Positions 5,451-10,586 of a DNA stretch of 10,586 nucleotides are shown piece by piece. The translations under genes and the position numbers were made by a program. Each line of letters begins with the position of its first letter. Position 1 is the first letter of the stretch. The stretch covers positions 1-10,586 of the forward strand of contig JAJDAX010000252.1 of the NCBI GenBank assembly GCA_029261615.1. Reading direction: 5' to 3'. The notes under the pieces are model-generated. The model had not been told where the DNA came from. It made no database searches and saw only the letters and a program-made list of their open reading frames with translations. Source of the stretch: Nitrospinaceae bacterium. GTDB taxonomy: Bacteria; Nitrospinota; Nitrospinia; Nitrospinales; Nitrospinaceae.

Positions 5451-5498
5451 GGTTTTGTAAACCACCGGTCGGAGGTTCAATCCCTCTCGCCAGCTCCA
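5451..5498 (+). tRNA. 3' fragment of tRNA-Thr(UGU), probable attachment-site scar
   Basis: The sequence fits tRNA positions about 29-76: anticodon loop TTTGTAA (5454-5460, anticodon TGT), 3' anticodon strand ACCAC, variable loop CGGTC, T stem GGAGG/CCTCT around TTCAATC, acceptor 3' strand CGCCAGC, then T73 and CCA (5496-5498). TTTTTCC follows, a usual tRNA terminator. The 5' half is missing. The expected acceptor strand GCTGGCG and a D arm are absent, and positions 27-28 no longer pair with 42-43. GCTGGTTAG just upstream (5442-5450) resembles a D loop but is too close. It cannot be a working tRNA. A remnant running from the anticodon stem to the 3' end is what integrases crossing over in the anticodon loop leave at the far end of an inserted element. 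The threonine identity is inferred from the anticodon. Confidence 0.75.
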
Positions 5499-5659
5499 TT
5501 TTTCCTCTCATGGCAACCTCATACTCCCTGCCATTACTCCGGATTCGAAATAACTGTCATTACATCATCCTTCATCTCGCAGAGATGTCAGGAATTGACA
5601 GCGCAAGGTTGAACAGAATCATTCCCTGCATGCGGCAATTGCGAAACTAAGGTATTCGT

Positions 5660-5689
5660 ATGACAATTTTGAATCCGGCTCCCTATAAT
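5660..5689 (+). promoter_or_regulatory. Sigma-70 promoter with perfect -10 box
   Basis: ATGACA (5660-5665, five of six) and TATAAT (5684-5689, six of six) are separated by 18 bases. Transcription would begin near 5696. No credible protein start follows, so an RNA product is likely. Confidence 0.5.
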
Positions 5690-5695
5690 CGCAAA

Positions 5696-5804
5696 CTCTT
5701 GGAGCTGTTTTGGATTTTCTTCCTCACTTCCCATTCCGAAGAAGAGGCTTTGCCCCCCCACCTCCTTACGTGAGGGTTTGAGGCATTTCCAGCTCCCATT
5801 TTTT
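5696..5804 (+). ncRNA. Candidate small RNA of about 110 nt
   Basis: From the predicted start, GGAGCTG (5701-5707) pairs with CAGCTCC (5790-5796), closing the whole molecule, and CATTTTTT ends it. Inside, TTCTTC can pair with GAAGAA, and CCTCC with GTGAGG-type partners around 5761-5783. The end stem with a U run, plus a good promoter at the right distance, is the usual look of an independent sRNA. The closing stem spans a large internal region, and no known family is recognised, so termination is less certain than for a simple hairpin. Confidence 0.4.
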
Positions 5805-5821
5805 CCAGGCAGCAAAAGATG

Positions 5822-5862
5822 GAAAAAAATTACCCCGAGCAGAGTCACTGACCTTGCTGGGG
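5822..5862 (-). terminator. Intrinsic terminator of the leftward small-gene unit
   Basis: Read leftwards, CCCC-AGCA (5862-5855) pairs with TGCT-C-GGGG (5841-5833), with GTCA-G-TGAC stacking in the loop, and TAATTTTTTT follows (seven U from 5829-5823). This is the best terminator in the window. It closes the unit that includes the genes from 7360 down to 6127. Confidence 0.7.
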
Positions 5863-6126
5863 AAAACTAATATCCCCATCACCCCCTTTTCCTAAGGGAA
5901 AACTTCGATAGTCACGCCGCATAGCACTCCACGGGAATAGCTCGTTTAACGCTTGGGGATTGAGAGTGCTCAAAAGAGCCGTCTCTGGGTAGAGGTATTC
6001 TATAATCTTGAAGTATCTGAAAAACTCATCTGTATCGCGAAGGATTGTTTTAAGAAGGGAGAGAACAAAAGTCTAGATTTGCAAAAGAAGGCAAATTTCT
6101 GAACAGAAAAACGAGGCGATTCTTGG

Positions 6127-6255
6127 TTATGATCTTCCGTAACGTTCTTTGCGATGCCACCATGCATGTCCATGCATCCACCCGAAACATGCCAGCGTAC
6201 CAACAACGAAAGCCATGAAAAAAATTGTGAGAACAAATGCGAGTTTACTTACCAT
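6127..6255 (-). CDS. 42-residue single-pass membrane protein, His-rich tail
   Basis: The ATG at 6255 follows an excellent ribosome site (GGAGGA, 6261-6266, spacing 5), the same GGAGGAGAAA context as the gene at 7360. The product starts MVSKLAFVLTIFFMAFVVG. Residues 5-25 are one transmembrane helix ending in a Cys, followed by GWMHGHAWWHRKERYGRS. That tail is positively charged and holds three His and two Trp within 8 residues, which could bind a metal or haem or sit at the membrane face. By the positive-inside rule the C terminus would be cytoplasmic. The gene is short enough to be missed by automatic calling. It is the last gene before the terminator at 5822-5862. The role is unknown. Confidence 0.68.
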   Translation of the reverse strand: MVSKLAFVLTIFFMAFVVGTLACFGWMHGHAWWHRKERYGRS

Positions 6256-6276
6256 CTTTCTCCTCCCCCTCTAGGC

Positions 6277-6339
6277 TCAAAAAAGGGTCGCGAGTCTCTC
6301 TAAATTGTATCGGCCTTCTTTGGTAATTCCTTTATACAT
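6277..6339 (-). CDS. Possible 20-residue peptide
   Basis: The ATG at 6339 follows AGGAGGAGT (GGAGG at 6343-6347, spacing 3) and reads MYKGITKEGRYN... to a TGA at 6277. Its stop is 21 bases before the start of the 42-residue membrane protein and in the same frame. It is amphipathic and basic. It may be a leader peptide coupling translation to that gene, or a chance frame after a purine-rich stretch. Confidence 0.33.
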   Translation of the reverse strand: MYKGITKEGRYNLERLATLF

Positions 6340-6407
6340 ACTCCTCCTGCGGCCCTATCACAACCACCAGAACATGGCCCTTGGCCCCTACGTGGCTACC
6401 TTATGAC

Positions 6408-6623
6408 TCAAGGATTGGTTTTTGTTGAACTTTTTACTGGCTCCTCACGCGTTAATGGCTGATTCGTTAAAGGACGAGGCTCCTTTTCTAATCGGGTCCG
6501 CCGGCCACAATTAATGCACCGATACACGACTAAAGACATGCCTGTCAGTAGGTCAACTTCCTGGTCAAGAACAAGGGTCCCTTCACATCTTTCACAATTT
6601 GGTTTTTGAGTGCCATTTACCAT
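6408..6623 (-). CDS. Small zinc-ribbon protein
   Basis: The product is 71 residues with two CxxC knuckles: C10-E-R-C13 and C36-I-N-C39, 22 residues apart. This is a typical rubredoxin-like zinc ribbon that would bind one Zn(II). The segment between them is beta-like (TLVLDQEVDL, SLVVYRC). After GRR the tail is Pro/Thr/Lys-rich and probably disordered. There is no signal peptide, so it is cytoplasmic. The start ATG has a poor ribosome site (AAAGGG lies about 14 bases upstream), so expression may be low or coupled to the upstream gene 73 bases away. A DNA- or RNA-binding role is possible, but nothing in the sequence decides it. Confidence 0.72.
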   Translation of the reverse strand: MVNGTQKPNCERCEGTLVLDQEVDLLTGMSLVVYRCINCGRRTRLEKEPRPLTNQPLTREEPVKSSTKTNP

Positions 6624-6696
6624 GTTAATACATCTTACCCTTTAATAAATTACAAAAGTACCTTGCCGTGTGATCAGACTCTGGGTTTCCCCCGTT

Positions 6697-6951
6697 TCAA
6701 CATGCCCCGTCCAAATCTGCGAGGTTGTGAGCACAGCTCGCAATGTGTTCGACTTCGGGATGCCGTGTGGCCTGCTGCATGAGGGACCGCCACACAGCAT
6801 TGGTATCCCATTGCAACAGCGGGGTATCCCACGTCAGATTCTCGCCGTCCCACTCCATCCACACGTTCCCCACATGCACGAACCCCGATTGGTCATTGAG
6901 AATGGCTTTGACCATTTCTTCGATCATGAGTTGGGCCCGTAGATGATTCAT
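6697..6951 (-). CDS. Hypothetical 84-residue cytoplasmic protein
   Basis: I chose the ATG at 6951 because GGAGGG (6959-6964) precedes it by 7 bases. The frame is open 40 codons further, but that part overlaps the next gene's end and lacks a ribosome site. The product starts MNHLRAQLMIEEMVKAILND, a likely amphipathic helix. A short beta-like motif VHVGNVWMEWDGENLTWDT follows, then a second helical part with Trp, His and two Cys near the C terminus (ASCAHNLADLDGAC). There is no signal peptide or membrane segment. No family is recognised. It lies 64 bases after the exported-protein gene on the same strand and probably shares its transcript. Confidence 0.6.
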   Translation of the reverse strand: MNHLRAQLMIEEMVKAILNDQSGFVHVGNVWMEWDGENLTWDTPLLQWDTNAVWRSLMQQATRHPEVEHIASCAHNLADLDGAC

Positions 6952-7015
6952 TTCAGAACCCTCCAGTCTAAGCCCAATATGCCAAGGTTTTTGATGAGAG
7001 CATTGCCGAAGTGCG

Positions 7016-7360
7016 TCATTCGGACACCCGATTACTCTTGAGACATGAAGTTGAGAATTTAGAGACCGCAAATTCCATATTTTGAAAAAGAGCCTTTAGC
7101 TCCGTCACCGACTTCGCCCGGTCGCTGGATCTGATGGAATCATGTAGTTCATCGGACACAAAATTCAGAGGGATAGCTGCCACCACACTTGCTGTATCCA
7201 CTTCTTGTTTTTTGACGGCAATTTCCTTCTGTAACTGTTGAACCTCTTCAATAGCCACTTGGCACTGCATCTCCCACAATGCCGCAAACACTGAACTGGT
7301 TCCGGCAAAAAGGATAAACCCGCCCAAGAGACTGATCCAAACTGGTTTTTGCCTCATCAT
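7016..7360 (-). CDS. Small exported protein with helical core
   Basis: The product is 114 residues starting MMRQKPVW. This start is chosen because GGAGG (7367-7371) lies 6 bases upstream; a start nine codons earlier would put the ribosome site inside the coding region. The signal peptide has a core of LLGGFILFAG and cleaves at SVFA-A (residue 26). Mature residues about 29-55 are a strong heptad-like helix (IEEVQQLQKEIAVKKQEVD), and about 82-104 a second helix. Cys33 and Cys106 near the two ends may form a disulphide clamping a helical hairpin. A periplasmic location is likely. No family is recognised. It is the first gene of the leftward unit ending at 5822. Confidence 0.7.
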   Translation of the reverse strand: MMRQKPVWISLLGGFILFAGTSSVFAALWEMQCQVAIEEVQQLQKEIAVKKQEVDTASVVAAIPLNFVSDELHDSIRSSDRAKSVTELKALFQNMEFAVSKFSTSCLKSNRVSE

Positions 7361-7580
7361 GTTTCTCCTCCTTCCCTTTATGATCATAACCCACTTGAAT
7401 GAACGATTCCGTTACCTGTGTTTGAAGGATACCGTCCCCACCCCTTAGGGTAAATTCGCCATGCTGCGTACATTTTTCATATCACCCTGTAACGTTTTGT
7501 CGGTTTTTTTCAATTTACTGACATTTACTCGCTACAGACCAAAACCAGCGGTTGCTAGAAAAATCGAGGATCGATTACTA

Positions 7581-7609
7581 GAAAAAAATAATGGTGGAAT
7601 GGAACCATT
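7581..7609 (-). terminator. Weak intrinsic terminator, probably for the tat unit
   Basis: Read leftwards, AATGGT (7609-7604) pairs with ACCATT (7595-7590) over eight bases and is followed by ATTTTTTT (7589-7582). The stem is AT-rich and short, but the U run is strong. It is about 215 bases after the cyclophilin stop codon. Confidence 0.4.
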
Positions 7610-7717
7610 CAATGGCCCCGTTGACATGTAAATAAACCTAAGGAAAAGAGAGGGAAGAAAAAGATAAATCGAAGGAGGGACTACAATTTCAATAAAAACC
7701 ACCCAGGAAAAGGGACG

Positions 7718-7800
7718 AAGACTGTTCTGGGATATTTCAAGTTTGTGTTGCTGGAGTCATTTCCGAAACACCAATATTTTTCACAGCCCTGAACAGTCTT
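7718..7800. repeat. 83-bp long imperfect inverted repeat
   Basis: AAGACTGTTCTGGG (7718-7731) and CCCTGAACAGTCTT (7787-7800) are reverse complements over 14 bases with one mismatch. The inner sequence pairs further: ATATT (7732-7736) with AATAT (7773-7777), and GTGTT (7745-7749) with AACAC (7767-7771). The whole element can fold into one long stem. No target duplication or coding region is seen. It lies just after the end of the cyclophilin gene and could be a 3'-end RNA structure, an sRNA or a small repeat element. Confidence 0.55.
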
Positions 7801-7823
7801 CAACCATTTCAAACAATTGACAG

Positions 7824-8327
7824 CTAGCTGATTGTGACAGTCATCTCGATGCGTTCCAATGGGTTATCGTTTCCATCTCGCTTGACGGCCACCACACGAT
7901 CGACTACCTCCATGCCGCTTTCGACTTCACCAAATGCAGTGTATTGCCCATTTAAGAATGCGGCATCGGCCACACAAATAAAAAATTGTGATCCTGCGCT
8001 ATTCGGATCTTGAGCACGTGCCATCGACACCACCCCGCGATTATGCGGTTTCGCATTAAACTCAGCATTCACATGATGCCCAGGCCCCCCTGTTCCATGG
8101 GTTGATCGATCTGGGTTTTTGCTATTCGGATCGCCGCCCTGAACCATAAATCCAGGGATCACTCGATGAAACGTGCATCCATCATAAAATTTATCCTGCG
8201 CCAATTTGCAAAAATTATTCACATGATTAGGAGCCACGTCTGGATAAAAATTCAAAGTAATCGTCCCCCAGGCTTCCCCTTGGGAAGAAACCGTAATCGT
8301 GGCTGTTTGCTGACTCTCATCGCTCAT
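7824..8327 (-). CDS. ppiB: Cyclophilin-type peptidyl-prolyl cis-trans isomerase
   Basis: The product is 167 residues, the usual length of a single-domain bacterial cyclophilin, with no signal peptide, so it is cytoplasmic. It catalyses cis-trans isomerisation of X-Pro bonds during protein folding. Core motifs are present in order: FHRVIPGFMVQGGDP (53-67) with the catalytic Arg55, the GTGGPG loop (78-83), GSQFFI (112-117), and FLNGQYTAFGEV (124-135). Phe124 takes the place of the Trp that gives cyclosporin sensitivity in human cyclophilin A, as in many bacterial forms. The start ATG has AAGGAG six bases upstream. It follows the beta-propeller gene by 27 bases and is the last gene of the tat unit. 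The symbol is by resemblance to the cytoplasmic class. Confidence 0.95.
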   Translation of the reverse strand: MSDESQQTATITVSSQGEAWGTITLNFYPDVAPNHVNNFCKLAQDKFYDGCTFHRVIPGFMVQGGDPNSKNPDRSTHGTGGPGHHVNAEFNAKPHNRGVVSMARAQDPNSAGSQFFICVADAAFLNGQYTAFGEVESGMEVVDRVVAVKRDGNDNPLERIEMTVTIS

Positions 8328-8354
8328 AAGAACTCCTTCTGCCTCTATAATAAA

Positions 8355-9431
8355 TTAGAAATATGGACGCGGCACCGTAAACTGCGTCCCTAGACCTTCG
8401 CTCATATTTTCCCAATGTTCGCCATGGTCTTGACTACGAAAGGCCCCTGCACTTGTCCCAACAAATAAGTCTCCGTTCGAAGTCATCACCATGGCCTGAA
8501 TGGCACGTTCGGTAAGCCCTGTGTTCACTGAAGTCCATTTGGAATTTGGCTGGGATGCTGTATAAATACCCCATCCAGTGGCGACAAACACCCCGGCATT
8601 GATGGACACGATTCCTCGGATAGAATCATTCGCCAACGATCGCCCAAACCTATGCCAAGATTTTCCATGATCGGTGCTGTGAAAAATACCGCCATTCTGC
8701 GTCCCGACGAACAGTGCCTCATCTGAGTTTTTCGCAAGCACGCGAATATGATTATGTCGCAACCGTTCTTTCTCATCCACAAACTGCGTCTTCACGGGCT
8801 GCCATGTGGCCGTCCCAGGCTTCGTGGTATCAAGCCACTGGACGCCCTTTCCCGCAGTCGCGGCGAACAAACGTCGATTACCCAACATCACTAAACTTGA
8901 AACCAACGTTTGATCTAACCCCTTCGCCACGACAGTCCAAGATTGATCGATTTCATGCCATTGATAGACGCCTCGTCCTGTCCCAGCATAGACGCCCTCT
9001 TGATCGGCTAAGAGGGATTTGACTTCGACTCGTTTCAGGCCCTGGTTAATCAATTCCCACGTACGTCCATCTTCCTTGGTTCGGAAAATCCCCCCACGAA
9101 CCGTACCAGCATACACGCGTCCCTTCTGATCAACGGCCAAACTTAAGACAAACTGGTCACTCAATCCCTCATTGATTGGCTTCCAATGTTCCCCCTGATC
9201 ATGACTCAGAAACACACCGAGTCCAAACGATCCGGCATAGAGAGAACCATCAGCAGCAGCGGCAAAGGTTTGGATACTCGGGGCAACGGCACCTCTATTC
9301 TCAAACGGGTTGACATGATTTTGAGGCGCAGCCAACACACTTCCACCCCCTACCGATGTTACCAGCCATATGGCGAATAGCATCATGAGTCTCGAAGCCA
9401 GGCTAACACGGGCGTGTTGGGGGAAGGACAT
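8355..9431 (-). CDS. Exported seven-repeat beta-propeller (BNR/YCF48-like)
   Basis: The product is 358 residues. The signal peptide has a long n-region (MSFPQHARVSLASR), a hydrophobic core and a VLA-A site. Seven repeats of the pattern (Y/F)(A/V)GT...G(I/V)(F/Y)...D.G..W......L follow, for example YAGTVRGGIFRTKEDGRTW and FVGTSAGAFRSQDHGEHW. Seven matches a closed seven-bladed propeller of the BNR/sortilin/YCF48 type. Such propellers bind proteins or glycans; YCF48 assists photosystem II assembly, but no enzyme residues are seen here. The ATG at 9431 is 15 bases after the tatC stop. A TTG at 9446, directly abutting that stop, is an alternative; neither has a clear ribosome site, so translation is probably coupled to tatC. 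Being between tatC and a cyclophilin suggests an envelope assembly role (inference). Confidence 0.85.
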   Translation of the reverse strand: MSFPQHARVSLASRLMMLFAIWLVTSVGGGSVLAAPQNHVNPFENRGAVAPSIQTFAAAADGSLYAGSFGLGVFLSHDQGEHWKPINEGLSDQFVLSLAVDQKGRVYAGTVRGGIFRTKEDGRTWELINQGLKRVEVKSLLADQEGVYAGTGRGVYQWHEIDQSWTVVAKGLDQTLVSSLVMLGNRRLFAATAGKGVQWLDTTKPGTATWQPVKTQFVDEKERLRHNHIRVLAKNSDEALFVGTQNGGIFHSTDHGKSWHRFGRSLANDSIRGIVSINAGVFVATGWGIYTASQPNSKWTSVNTGLTERAIQAMVMTSNGDLFVGTSAGAFRSQDHGEHWENMSEGLGTQFTVPRPYF

Positions 9432-9446
9432 ATTGGGTGAGGACAA

Positions 9447-10232
9447 CTATTCTTTAGAGGGTGGAGGCGCTAAATCATCCAATGCATCTTCAATATCATC
9501 ATTATCCGATTCGTATTCAGATGGCGCTGGCCGGCGGCCAAACCACTTCGCTCCCCAGATGCCGATCTCGTACAACACGATCAGGGGTACGGCCATCAAC
9601 ATCATGGTAAAGAGCGTGGCATCTGGAGTAATGACGGCAGAAACAATTAAGGCAATCATCGCCGCATGCCGACGAAATTTGGCTAATTGCTCAGGCTGAA
9701 CAATGGCCGCACGTGATAACAGGGTCAGCGTCAAGGGCAATTCAAACGCAAAGCCAAACGCCAACAGAAATTTGACGTTAAAATCAACGTAGGTTCCCAC
9801 GGCCAATTCCGGTTTTAATTCCCGCTCCAATCCGAATGACACAAAGAAGTTAATGACAAGGGGCAGAATGATCAGATTACAAAAGGCCAAACCTAAAGCG
9901 AAGAAACCCGAAGCCAACAAAAATAAGGGAATGCCCCAGTTTTGTTCCTTAGGCAGGAGCGCTGGCTGAATAAACCGCCAACATTGATGAAGAATGACGG
10001 GCATGCTGGCAACAATCCCAGCAAGAAAGGAAATTTTGATCGAGGCAAATAGGGCTTCCGCCGGCCCATAAAATATGAGGTCATCAGCAAAGGGCCGCTT
10101 AAACCATTCGATGAGATCGGCGGACACGGAGAACATGATGACAAACGCCACCAGGATCGTGCCACCGATGATAAACAGCCGGCGTTTGAGATCGCCAATA
10201 TGACGAGCAAGAGGATGTCCAACGGATGCCAT
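9447..10232 (-). CDS. tatC: Sec-independent protein translocase subunit TatC
   Basis: TatC is the six-helix inner-membrane receptor that binds twin-arginine signal peptides and recruits TatA for export of folded proteins. The 261-residue form starting at the ATG at 10232 fits the family length. A TTG at 10289 would add 19 residues before the conserved N terminus, which is unlikely. The N-terminal HIGDLKRRL (11-19) corresponds to the family's HLxELRxRL, with Asp14 where E. coli has Glu15. PAEALFASIKISFLAG, QPALLPKEQ (Glu96, equivalent to E. coli Glu103), FELPL, and ITPDATLF (Asp204, equivalent to Asp211) are all present. Six hydrophobic segments are visible. The C-terminal tail after residue 238 is unusually acidic (ESDNDDIEDALDD). 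No tatA or tatB is in the window. It lies between the DUF465 gene and the propeller gene. Confidence 0.96.
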   Translation of the reverse strand: MASVGHPLARHIGDLKRRLFIIGGTILVAFVIMFSVSADLIEWFKRPFADDLIFYGPAEALFASIKISFLAGIVASMPVILHQCWRFIQPALLPKEQNWGIPLFLLASGFFALGLAFCNLIILPLVINFFVSFGLERELKPELAVGTYVDFNVKFLLAFGFAFELPLTLTLLSRAAIVQPEQLAKFRRHAAMIALIVSAVITPDATLFTMMLMAVPLIVLYEIGIWGAKWFGRRPAPSEYESDNDDIEDALDDLAPPPSKE

Positions 10233-10301
10233 GAGAAAATTGGCCTTATAAAAACCCGAGATGAAAATTCGTGGCGACCCCCAACGCAAGCCGTCACACA
10301 G

Positions 10302-10541
10302 TTAGGCTATGGTCTGTTCCTCACACGTTCGATAATCGCGAACCATTTCCGCCATTCGATCTTTCAACCCAAGTTTTTCCTTTTGAAGTTGTTTTTTCAG
10401 TAACTCTTCCTGAGGTGTGAGCGTGTGATTTTTTAATAACGTTTTCAATTCAGCATCAAGACGATGGTGAGATTCTTCCACCTCTCGAAAATCTGCATTG
10501 GTTGAACGGAGGTGCTCTACAATTTGATCATCTGTTTGCAT
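10302..10541 (-). CDS. DUF465 / YdcH-like small helical protein
   Basis: The product is 79 residues. It shows the DUF465 pattern: LRSTNADFREVEESHHRLD (about 11-29), ELKTLLKNHTLTPQEE (31-46), then KKQLQKEKLGLKDRMAEMV. It is predicted to be a helical hairpin or coiled coil, cytoplasmic, with no signal peptide. The start ATG has a strong AAAGGAGGA (10547-10555). Members are common in proteobacteria and relatives, but their function is not established. It lies 69 bases upstream of the chosen tatC start. It is the first gene of the unit visible in the window; 45 bases remain to the right edge, with a small CCC-ATCGAT-GGG dyad (10562-10574) and no clear promoter. Confidence 0.88.
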   Translation of the reverse strand: MQTDDQIVEHLRSTNADFREVEESHHRLDAELKTLLKNHTLTPQEELLKKQLQKEKLGLKDRMAEMVRDYRTCEEQTIA

Positions 10542-10586
10542 ACTAATCCTCCTTTCTGCGCCCTATCGATGGGCCTTAAGTTGGAT

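Larger units (their letters stand above)
5499..6126. other. 628-bp stretch without a protein gene
   Basis: This holds a rightward promoter and candidate small RNA (5660-5804) and a leftward terminator (5822-5862), listed separately. A rightward frame of 37 codons starts at the ATG at 5660, but that ATG is part of the -35 box and has only a weak AAGGT upstream. A perfect TTGACA at 5595-5600 has a poor -10 partner. TATAAT at 6001-6006 has no -35 box. From about 5863 to 6126 I see no further supported element; it would be the 3' untranslated part of the leftward unit. Confidence 0.5.
7361..7823. other. 463-bp intergenic region between two leftward units
   Basis: This holds a long imperfect hairpin (7718-7800) and a weak leftward terminator (7581-7609), listed separately. 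It also has CTAGAAAAA twice (7555 and 7578), flanking ATCGA-GGA-TCGAT, and an imperfect inverted repeat TGTCGGT/ACTGACA (7498-7523). The promoter of the unit starting at 7360 should lie at about 7400-7520, but only weak matches are seen. A perfect 10-base palindrome CAGCTAGCTG (7821-7830) overlaps the stop codon of the cyclophilin gene. Confidence 0.5.

Noticed and set aside
5440..5496. GAGCTGG/CCAGCTC as the acceptor stem of a D-armless tRNA
   Set aside because: The 7-bp match is helped by the palindrome AGCT. It would leave the 3' end as CA rather than a discriminator plus CCA, and the anticodon stem is broken. A truncated tRNA is the simpler reading.
5588..5848. 86-codon minus-strand frame
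   Set aside because: Starts with GTG without a ribosome site, crosses the strong leftward terminator and the candidate sRNA, and has no protein-like features.
7686..7820. 44-codon plus-strand frame after GGAGG, beginning with ATT
   Set aside because: ATT is a very rare start, the frame contains both arms of the long hairpin, and the composition is not protein-like; a decayed gene with a lost ATG cannot be excluded.
1..10586. CRISPR array, insertion sequence or toxin-antitoxin pair
   Set aside because: No regularly spaced repeats, no transposase-like protein and no recognisable toxin or antitoxin were found on either strand.

Overview
The window looks like a junction between an accessory region (left, about 1-5450) and conserved chromosome (right, about 5500-10586) of a Gram-negative, diderm bacterium. 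Diderm features are lipoproteins, a TonB C-terminal domain, Tat export and Sec signal peptides. The gene mix (many small secreted orphans, DUF1566, DUF465, a tatC/propeller/cyclophilin cluster, moderate GC) would fit the Nitrospirota or a similar lineage. That placement is inference from style, not from a marker gene.

Left half. It starts with a 5'-incomplete membrane protein gene (+). A convergent lipoprotein gene (-) follows, then a 413-bp divergent intergenic region carrying a near-consensus sigma-54 promoter. That promoter faces a gene for an exported Cys-rich protein with a C-terminal TonB domain. A 313-bp leader region follows, with stacked hairpins, a possible 16-residue leader peptide and a strong terminator-like stem only about 30 bases before the next gene. 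That gene encodes a secreted DUF1566 (Lcl-type lectin-like) protein whose C-terminal block resembles the variable regions diversified by diversity-generating retroelements. No reverse transcriptase or template repeat is in the window. Then come a secreted orphan protein with a C-terminal coiled coil, and a small lipoprotein on the opposite strand.

Junction. At 5451-5498 lies the 3' part of a tRNA-Thr(UGU), from the anticodon stem to CCA, without its 5' half. This is what integration of a mobile element into a tRNA gene leaves at its distal end. Paired short direct repeats and palindromes lie just to its left, where integrase arm sites would be expected. By its orientation, the element would lie to the left and the native chromosome to the right. 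No integrase is visible.

Right half. Just past the tRNA fragment is a sigma-70 promoter with a perfect -10 box, leading into a candidate small RNA of about 110 nt. Everything else runs leftwards. The distal unit has a small exported protein, an 84-residue orphan, a zinc-ribbon protein, a possible 20-residue peptide and a 42-residue membrane protein, and ends at a good terminator at 5822-5862. The proximal unit, entered from beyond the right edge, has a DUF465/YdcH-like protein, TatC, an exported seven-repeat beta-propeller and a cytoplasmic cyclophilin. This is a protein export and folding cluster with gaps of 15 to 69 bases.
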